Assembly (NCBI RefSeq): GCF_900109355.1 | Contig: NZ_FOBF01000006.1 | Location: forward strand, 363,969 to 427,968 | Length of the DNA: 64,000 nt | Reading direction: 5' to 3' | Origin: Nonomuraea pusilla | GTDB taxonomy: Bacteria > Actinomycetota > Actinomycetes > Streptosporangiales > Streptosporangiaceae | Shown here: one piece after another, positions 58,643 through 64,000 of the stretch | Layout: every line of letters starts with the position of its first letter | Position numbering within the stretch: the first letter of the stretch is position 1 | Program-made: the position numbers and the translations under genes | Notes under the pieces: model-generated | The model's database searches: none | Seen by the model: only the letters and a program-made list of their open reading frames with translations | Told to the model about the DNA's origin: nothing

Positions 58643-58778
58643 CGGCCGGCGGAGCCGGGAGCGCGGACCCCTCGCGCGTCCCGGCATCCGGCCGGCGGAG
58701 CCGGGGGCGGGACCCCTCGCGCGTCCCGGCATCCGACTGGCCGAGCCGGGGGCGCGGGCCCCTCGCGGTCCCGGCAGC
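58643..58778. repeat. three ~45-bp tandem repeats
   Basis: 58643-58688, 58689-58733 and 58734-58778, each like GGCCGGCGGAGCCGGGGGCG then GGACCCCTCGCGCGTCCCGG. They fill most of the 207-bp gap between the MBL-rhodanese and SQR genes. No gene or operator is seen there. Confidence 0.88.
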
Positions 58779-58840
58779 CCCCGGCGTCTTTCCCCTCTCG
58801 CGTGCGACAGCCGTCGCCGCCGAATCTCAGGAGCTCAACC

Positions 58841-60052
58841 ATGTCCATCACGCCCGGATCCGCCTCGAAACGGCATCGCGTGCTCATCGTCGGCGGGGGG
58901 ACCGCCGGCATCACCGTCGCCGCCCGCCTGCGCCGGGCCGGCGTCACGGACATCGCCCTGCTCGACCCGTCCGACGTCCACTGGTACCAGCCGTTGTGGA
59001 CGTTGGTCGGCGGGGGCCAGGCCGAGATCGGCGGCACCCGGAGGCCGGAGGCCGCCGTCATTCCCGGCGGCGTCCGCTGGATCAAGGACGCCGCCGTCTC
59101 CGTCGATCCCGACGTCCAGACGGTCACCACCGGGAACGGCACGGAGATCGGCTACGACTTCCTCGTCATGGCCGCCGGGATCCAGCTCGACTGGCAGGCC
59201 GTGCCCGGCCTGGCGGGAACGCTGGGGCGTGACGGAGTGTCCAGCAACTACTCGCCCGAACTCGCGCCGCGCACCTGGGACTTCATCCGCGGCCTGCGCT
59301 CCGGCACCGCCGTGTTCACCCAGCCCTCCGGCCCGTTCAAGTGCGGCGGCGCACCGCAGAAGATCGCCTACCTGGCGGCCGACCACTGGCGGAAGCAGGG
59401 ACGTCTCGACCGCATCAGGATCGTGCAGGTCATCCCTGACCAGGTCATCTTCAAGGCGCCCGACTGGGCGAGGGTGCTGACCGGCGTCGCCGCGCGTTAC
59501 GGCATCGAGGTCCGGCTGGGCTCGGAGCTCGCGGGCGTCGACCCGGATCGCCGCGAGGTGACGATCACGAGCGGCGGCGGGAAGCAGACGCTCGGCTACG
59601 ACCTGCTGCACTCCGTGCCGCCGCAGAGCTCCCCGGACTGGGTCAAGACGTCGCCCCTCGCGGACGCGGCCAGCCCGTTCGGCTACGTCCACGTCGACAA
59701 GCACACGCTCGCCCACCCGCGCTACCCCAACGTCTTCGCGCTCGGCGACGTCGCCAACCTGCCGACGTCCAAGACCGGCGCCGCCGTGCGCAAACAGGCG
59801 CCGGTGGTCGTCGAGAACCTGCTCGCCACGGCGAAGGGCCGCACGCCCACCGCGCGGTACGACGGGTACACCTCCTGCCCGCTGGTGACGGCGCGCGACA
59901 AGATGCTGCTCGCGGAGTTCGACTACGACCTCCGGCCGACGCCGTCGTTCCCGCTGATCGACACCCTCAAGGAGCGCAGGGACATGTGGCTGCTGAAGCG
60001 GTACGGCCTGCCCGCGATGTACTGGCACGGCATGCTCAAGGGCCGCGCCTGA
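58841..60052 (+). CDS. sqr: sulfide:quinone oxidoreductase
   Basis: 403 residues from the ATG at 58841, AGGAG 7 nt upstream. FAD loop VLIVGGGTAGITVAARLRRAG, active cysteines in FKCGGAPQKIAYLA and SCPLVT, FAD end FALGDVANLPTSKTGAA (quoted in part). The HWYQPLWTLVGGG stretch is typical of SQOR-like members (mitochondrial-type). It oxidises sulfide at the membrane to a thiol persulfide, passing electrons to menaquinone. The product feeds the MBL dioxygenases and rhodaneses just upstream. Confidence 0.92.
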   Translation: MSITPGSASKRHRVLIVGGGTAGITVAARLRRAGVTDIALLDPSDVHWYQPLWTLVGGGQAEIGGTRRPEAAVIPGGVRWIKDAAVSVDPDVQTVTTGNGTEIGYDFLVMAAGIQLDWQAVPGLAGTLGRDGVSSNYSPELAPRTWDFIRGLRSGTAVFTQPSGPFKCGGAPQKIAYLAADHWRKQGRLDRIRIVQVIPDQVIFKAPDWARVLTGVAARYGIEVRLGSELAGVDPDRREVTITSGGGKQTLGYDLLHSVPPQSSPDWVKTSPLADAASPFGYVHVDKHTLAHPRYPNVFALGDVANLPTSKTGAAVRKQAPVVVENLLATAKGRTPTARYDGYTSCPLVTARDKMLLAEFDYDLRPTPSFPLIDTLKERRDMWLLKRYGLPAMYWHGMLKGRA

Positions 60053-60164
60053 CCGCCTGTCCAAGGCGATGCGCGGCGTTCCCGGCCGGGGACCGGGACC
60101 TGGTGGCCAGGAGTTGACACGCCGAAAGGCGCGGGCGGAAGAAGCTCACCGAGGCGACCGGGGA

Positions 60165-60980
60165 TCAGGAGCGAGATCGCGTACCAGGAGTTCCCTCACG
60201 GCCCGCGGCCGGCTCGGCCCAGGGCGTGAGCTCCGGCCGCTTGGCCGTGCGGCCGTCGCCCGAGGAGCGGCCGCGGATGCGGCGGCCGATCCACGGGCCC
60301 GCGAACGTGGCGAGCCAGCGCACCTCGGCCGCCGCCACCCGCCACGCGGGCGCCGGGGGCGACGGCGGGAAGGGCAGCATCCACGTGTCGTCGCTGCCCG
60401 GCAGGCCGAGGGAGTGGGCCAGGGCGGCGGCGATGCGGGCGTGGCCGGCCGGGCTGGCGTGCAGCCGGTCCGTGCCCCACATGCGGGCGTCGGTGACGAA
60501 CCCCATCGTGAACGTGTCCACCACCGTGACCCCGTGGCGGGCGGCGGCGGCGCGGATGCGGGCGTTGAGGTGGAGCACCTTGGGCCGGAGCGGCCGGGCA
60601 ATCGGGGCGATCTTCCCGATATCCGGAAAAGTCACGGTAACAACGTGTGCGCCCGACTTGGTGAGGGCGGCGTACATCTCCTCCAGCACCTCCGCCACGG
60701 CGGCGGGCTCGCACCCGGGGCGAATGAGGTCGTTCATGCCCGCCATGACCGTGGCCAGGTCGGGACGCATCGCCAGCGCGGGGGCCAGTTGCTCGGAGCG
60801 GATCTGGCCCGCGAGCCGGCCGCGGACCGCGAGGTTGGCGTACAGGAGATCGGGGTTGGCGCGGGCCAGGTGCTCGGCGAGTCGGTCGGCCCAGCCGCGG
60901 TGACCGTTGACGTCGTCGCCGTCACCGAGCCCCTCCGTCTGGCTGTCTCCGAGCGCGACGTAACGCGTGTAGACGGTCAT
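60165..60980 (-). CDS. SGNH/GDSL hydrolase
   Basis: 271 residues from the ATG at 60980, overlapping the PadR stop. Block I is VALGDSQTEGLGDG (Ser nucleophile), block III GMNDLIRP, and the C-terminal catalytic pair is DRLHASPAGH. No signal peptide, so it is probably a cytoplasmic esterase/lipase. The last 40 residues are basic and low-complexity. 60053-60164 holds no gene. Confidence 0.9.
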   Translation of the reverse strand: MTVYTRYVALGDSQTEGLGDGDDVNGHRGWADRLAEHLARANPDLLYANLAVRGRLAGQIRSEQLAPALAMRPDLATVMAGMNDLIRPGCEPAAVAEVLEEMYAALTKSGAHVVTVTFPDIGKIAPIARPLRPKVLHLNARIRAAAARHGVTVVDTFTMGFVTDARMWGTDRLHASPAGHARIAAALAHSLGLPGSDDTWMLPFPPSPPAPAWRVAAAEVRWLATFAGPWIGRRIRGRSSGDGRTAKRPELTPWAEPAAGREGTPGTRSRS

Positions 60981-61567
60981 GAGATGTCCCTTCCTGCGCG
61001 CGCCATGCGCTCGCCGAGCGTCCGCGCCGTCTCCAGGCACCAGGCTCGGGTCTCACGCTCCAGCCTGCACCCCGCCAGGCAGGACAGGTAGGGGCCGACG
61101 TGCTCGCCCTGGCGCAGGAACGTCTCCTCGTCCAGGTCGCCGCGCAGGCGCAGCAGGAGCTGCTCGAACACCTCCAGCTTGGCGGCGGCCTCCCGGGCTC
61201 GGTCGTGCAGTTGCTCGATCACCGGCGCCGGGTCGAGCAGGTCGACGGCGTGCACCTTGACGGCCAGGTCGTCGCGGATGAGCAGGGGCTTGGCCGGTGT
61301 GGCGGCGAAGGCGGCCAGCTCGCGGAGCCCGGCGTCGGTCACCTTGAACAACCGCTTGTTGGGCCGACCCCGCTGGACCACCTCCCGCCCCGTGACCAGG
61401 CCGCCTGCCTCCAGCTTGGTCAGCTCGGCGTAGAGCTGCTGCGGGGCGGCGTACCAGAAGTTGGACACGCCGATGTCGAAGATCTTGGTGAGCTGGTATC
61501 CGCTGTACTCGCCGTCGAGCAACGCCGCCAGCACCGCATGCCTGAGGGCCATCGGCTCAATACTCAT
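60977..61567 (-). CDS. PadR family transcriptional regulator
   Basis: 196 residues from the ATG at 61567 (an in-frame ATG at 61573 is equally possible). RHAVLAALLDGEYSGYQLTKIFD and LYAELTKLEAGGLV, then the wing GRPNKRLFKVTDAG, show PadR with its C-terminal Vir-like helical dimer arm (quoted in part). It is translationally coupled to the GDSL gene (ATGA). There is no ribosome site, and a -10-like TATAGT lies close upstream, so the mRNA may be leaderless or nearly so. Confidence 0.92.
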   Translation of the reverse strand: MSIEPMALRHAVLAALLDGEYSGYQLTKIFDIGVSNFWYAAPQQLYAELTKLEAGGLVTGREVVQRGRPNKRLFKVTDAGLRELAAFAATPAKPLLIRDDLAVKVHAVDLLDPAPVIEQLHDRAREAAAKLEVFEQLLLRLRGDLDEETFLRQGEHVGPYLSCLAGCRLERETRAWCLETARTLGERMARAGRDIS

Positions 61568-61591
61568 GAACATGAGTAGTCATGAACATGA
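61564..61591. promoter_or_regulatory. direct-repeat operator on the PadR start
   Basis: TCATGAACATGA occurs at 61564-61575 and again at 61580-61591, 16 bp apart. Each copy is nearly self-complementary. They cover the PadR start codon and touch the likely -10 (TATAGT, minus strand, 61592-61597), so binding would block transcription of padR and the GDSL gene. Confidence 0.65.
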
Positions 61592-61718
61592 CTATAAGCC
61601 CGACGGACGTCTGCACACCAGAGGGGAAGGACCGCCCGGGCCCGGCTGAGCCCGCCTGCACGGCACGCACACGGGCCGAATCGAGACATCGCAGGTCACG
61701 TCAAAATCTGTCATTAGA

Positions 61719-61746
61719 CTGACATTTGGCATTCGTGTGACATAAT
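61719..61746 (+). promoter_or_regulatory. sigma-70-like promoter with a flanking inverted repeat
   Basis: CTGACA (61719-61724) and CATAAT (61741-61746), spacer 16 bp. TGTCA at 61709 and TGACA at 61720 form an inverted repeat over the -35, a likely site for the TetR protein of this operon. The -10 overlaps the ATG at 61745, so transcription would begin near 61753-61754, exactly at the next in-frame ATG. Confidence 0.6.
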
Positions 61747-61753
61747 GTTCGAC

Positions 61754-63121
61754 ATGAAGGAAAGCGTTCCACGGCTGCTGCAAGACGCACGCCGCGCCAG
61801 GAGGCGCCACGAGTGGGCGGCAGTTCAGCGACGGCGGCTCGCCGAGCTCGTCCAGCACGCCCGCACCGGCTCGCCCTACTACCGCGATCTCTACAGCGGC
61901 CTGCCCCCCGGCGTCGACGACTCCGCATCGCTGCCCGTCACCGACAAGAAGGCGCTGATGGCGCACTACGACGATTGGGCCACCGACCGCGAGGTGACGC
62001 TGGCACGGGCGCGCGCCTTCGCCGCGGATCCGCGACTGGTAGGTGGACGGTTCCTCGACCGATACCTGCTGGTCACCACCTCAGGCACCACAGGAAACCC
62101 CGCGATCTTCGTCAAGGACGATCGGGACGTCGCAGTCAACTACGCCCTCAGCATCCGGATGATGGGCTCCTGGCTGGGCCTCGCCGATATCACCCGGATC
62201 GTGGCAGGCGGCGGACGGATGGCCATCGTGGCCGCGGCGAACGGCCACTTCCTGGTCTCGGCCGGCGCCGCCCGCATGCGCGCACACCGGCTGCAGCGCA
62301 AGGCCATCCGCCTCTTCTCCGTGCACACCCCTCTCGGTGAACTCGTCGAGGCGCTCAACGAGTTCCGCCCCGCCCTCCTGCTCGGATACGGCAGCGTCCT
62401 CAGCATGCTCGCCGCCGAGCAGGAGTCGGGACGGCTGCGCATCGCGCCAGTAGTGGTCGAACCCGCCGGCGAGACGCTGACCAGCGGTGACTACGCGCGG
62501 ATGGCCGGCGCCTTCGAAGCCAAGGTACGCGACACCTACGGCGCCAGCGAGTGTCCCTTCCTCACGGAGGGCTGCGGGCACGGTTGGTATCACGTCAACA
62601 GCGACTGGGCCCTGGTCGAACCGGTCGAAGCCGACTACTCCCCGACCCCGCCGGGCAGGCCGTCCCACACCGTTCTGGTGACCAATCTGGCCAACCGAGT
62701 ACAGCCGATCCTGCGCTACGACCTCGGCGACAGCGTCTTACAACGGCCTGATCCGTGTCCGTGCGGCAACCCCCTGCCGGCCATACGGGTACAGGGACGC
62801 GTGGCCAACCTGCTCACGTTCGCCATCGGACGGGGCGAGGTCGTCATCGCGCCGCTGATGCTCAACACCCTGGTGGACCGCACGCCTGGAGTACAGCTCT
62901 ACCAGATCGTCCAAACCAGCCCCGCGAGCCTGCGCATACGGATGCTGCCCTTGCCCGGGGCGGACCCGGAAACAGTATGGCGGGCGGTGCGTGACGGGAT
63001 CGGCGGCCTGCTCGCCGACCACAAGCTGGACCATGTCATCCTGGAACGCGCTGAGGAGCCGCCGCAGCAATCCGCCGGCGGAAAGTACCGGACGGTCATC
63101 CCGCTGAAGGATTTCGCATGA
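61754..63121 (+). CDS. phenylacetate-CoA ligase (PaaK/CapK)-like adenylate-forming enzyme
   Basis: 455 residues from ATG 61754 (three residues longer if begun at 61745, but that codon is inside the -10). The AMP-binding loop is LLVTTSGTTGNPAIF; YGASECPFL, RYDLGDSV and a CPCGNPLPAIRVQGR segment with zinc-type cysteines are PaaK-like. It activates a carboxylate, perhaps aryl or acyl, to an adenylate or CoA ester. Codon choice is less strictly G/C-ending than in the flanking genes. The stop overlaps the next start. Acquisition by transfer is likely, given the IS element next door. Confidence 0.9.
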   Translation: MKESVPRLLQDARRARRRHEWAAVQRRRLAELVQHARTGSPYYRDLYSGLPPGVDDSASLPVTDKKALMAHYDDWATDREVTLARARAFAADPRLVGGRFLDRYLLVTTSGTTGNPAIFVKDDRDVAVNYALSIRMMGSWLGLADITRIVAGGGRMAIVAAANGHFLVSAGAARMRAHRLQRKAIRLFSVHTPLGELVEALNEFRPALLLGYGSVLSMLAAEQESGRLRIAPVVVEPAGETLTSGDYARMAGAFEAKVRDTYGASECPFLTEGCGHGWYHVNSDWALVEPVEADYSPTPPGRPSHTVLVTNLANRVQPILRYDLGDSVLQRPDPCPCGNPLPAIRVQGRVANLLTFAIGRGEVVIAPLMLNTLVDRTPGVQLYQIVQTSPASLRIRMLPLPGADPETVWRAVRDGIGGLLADHKLDHVILERAEEPPQQSAGGKYRTVIPLKDFA

Positions 63122-63711
63122 TGTCAGATTCCGAGCAGCCCGGACTGCGGGAGCGCAAGAAGGCCGGCACTCGCGCCGCCATTCAGCGGCACGCGCTGCG
63201 CCTGTTCCGTGAGCAGGGTTACGACGCCACCACCGTCGAGCAGATCGCCCAAGCGGCCGACGTCTCGCACCGGACGGTGTTCCGCTACTTCCCGACCAAG
63301 GAAGCGCTGGTCACCCTCGATGACTACGACACCCTCATCGCCGAGGCGTGTGCGGCTCAGCCGCCGGAACTCGGCCCGGTGCCGGCGCTGCGCAACGCCT
63401 TCCGGGCCGTGTTCAGCGACCTGACCGACGCAGACGTCACCGCGAAGCAGGAGCGCCAGGCGCTGGTGCTCAGCGTCCCCTCGCTGTGGGCGGCCAGCCT
63501 CGCCAACATCACCAGGACCAAGCAGACGCTCACCGAACTGGTCGCCGCCAGGCTCGGCCGTCCGCAACCCGACGACCGAGTGCGAGCCGTCGCAGGTGCG
63601 GTGTTCGGCATCCTGCTGTCGGTGTGGCTGGACTGGGCCAAGGACCCGGAGATGGACGCCCCCGCGCTGTTGGACAGCGCGCTCGCCCATCTGGAGAGCT
63701 CTGTGAACTAG
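63118..63711 (+). CDS. TetR family transcriptional regulator
   Basis: 197 residues, ATG overlapping the ligase TGA. RERKKAGTRAAIQRHALRLF, QGYDATTVEQIAQAADVSHRTVFRYF (helix-turn-helix) and a C-terminal domain like TetR_C with RQALVLSVPSLWAA. It probably represses the ligase operon through the TGTCA...TGACA site. The coding end is only 1-2 bp from the probable edge of an IS481 element, so the last residues may have been altered by insertion. Confidence 0.92.
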   Translation: MMSDSEQPGLRERKKAGTRAAIQRHALRLFREQGYDATTVEQIAQAADVSHRTVFRYFPTKEALVTLDDYDTLIAEACAAQPPELGPVPALRNAFRAVFSDLTDADVTAKQERQALVLSVPSLWAASLANITRTKQTLTELVAARLGRPQPDDRVRAVAGAVFGILLSVWLDWAKDPEMDAPALLDSALAHLESSVN

Positions 63712-63712
63712 A

Positions 63713-64000
63713 TGTACTTGGTCATGAACTTGGTGTCAGTCGGCTGATGGGTGGCCGGCCGCCGAGGGCTGAGTGTGGTCTCGTGGTGTTGTAGTGCTTC
63801 AGCCAGGGGCCGAGGGCCTGGGTGCGGTGCTGGTTGCTGGTGTAGGGCCGGTGGTAGGCCCATTCGGTGGCCAGGGTGCGGTTGAAGCGTTCGGCCTTGC
63901 CGTTGGTCCACGGGCAGTGTGGGCGGGTGAACTTCTGGCGGGCTCCCAGTTCGGCGCAGGCTTGCTGGAAGGCGTGGCTGATGCGGTAGTTCTTGGCGTT
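63713..64000 (-). mobile_element. IS481-type insertion sequence, one end
   Basis: A probable terminal repeat begins TGTACTTGGTCATGAACTTG at 63713, right after the TetR stop. The transposase reads inward from beyond 64000. The other end lies outside the window, so element length is unknown. Confidence 0.75.
63722..64000 (-). CDS. IS481/IS3-type transposase, C-terminal part
   Basis: 92 residues are visible, in a frame open to the window edge and ending at TGA 63722. NAKNYRISHAFQQACAELG, then FTRPHCPWTNGKAERFNRTLA (quoted in part) carries the final Glu of the DDE triad in GKAERF, and YNTTRPHSALGGRPP is the classical end. It looks intact in this part. Transcription runs towards the TetR gene. 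Confidence 0.92.
   Translation of the reverse strand, partial: NAKNYRISHAFQQACAELGARQKFTRPHCPWTNGKAERFNRTLATEWAYHRPYTSNQHRTQALGPWLKHYNTTRPHSALGGRPPISRLTPSS

Overview
The window is about 64 kb of very GC-rich DNA with strongly G/C-ending codons, frequent GTG starts, ATGA stop/start overlaps and many secreted hydrolases. This points to a soil actinomycete chromosome, most likely of the Streptosporangiales type (Nonomuraea-like). The genus is an inference from gene style, not from a marker. I see no tRNA, rRNA or CRISPR array.

Layout. 1-6 kb: end of a PEP-utilising enzyme, a GNAT acetyltransferase, a carboxymuconolactone-decarboxylase-like protein, an FtsX-type ABC exporter, and a divergent NarL-type two-component pair that probably controls the exporter. 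6-21 kb: an extracellular block with a glycerophosphodiesterase-like protein, a beta-helix protein, a GH8 glycosidase with CBM-like and Fn3 modules, a beta-lactamase-fold serine hydrolase and two M14 metallopeptidases, plus a large Ser/Thr kinase-WD40 protein. 21-28 kb: membrane protein, DUF305 lipoprotein beside a DUF6153-like protein swollen by 39-bp repeats, a methyltransferase divergent from a TetR regulator, and a TauE/SafE-Rrf2 operon behind a good palindrome. 28-37 kb: a mirror-ordered operon (DUF917, HyuA-like, NCS1 permease, HyuA-like, DUF917) divergent from a frameshifted PucR regulator, followed by a truncated SDR and a broken GntR gene. 37-44 kb: a GAF/SpoIIE/ATPase phosphatase, a threonine-synthase-like enzyme, and a two-gene unit of a cis-prenyltransferase and an MpaB/DUF2236-EF-hand fusion. 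44-51 kb: NmrA-like pseudogene, MarR and XRE/MmyB-type regulators, SDR, FUSC transporter, P1 peptidase, pterin dehydratase and a two-domain secreted protein.

51.7-60 kb is the clearest functional system. A CstR-like repressor, two rhodanese proteins, two metallo-beta-lactamase/rhodanese fusions, a TauE/SafE permease, a thioredoxin, an MFS transporter and a sulfide:quinone reductase form a cluster. Five near-identical operators of the form TATACCCCC(T/C)(G/A)GGGTA lie in front of the repressor and four downstream transcription units. This reads as a sulfide/persulfide-inducible oxidation and export regulon.

60-64 kb: a PadR-GDSL operon, then a PaaK-like ligase and TetR pair with a probable leaderless promoter, ended abruptly by an IS481-type transposase that runs off the window.

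Two themes recur. Short tandem duplications (29-47 bp) repeatedly straddle or follow stop codons, and one has made a 16-codon coupling ORF inside the ABC operon. Gene decay is concentrated at 34.7-37 kb and 44.1-44.6 kb.
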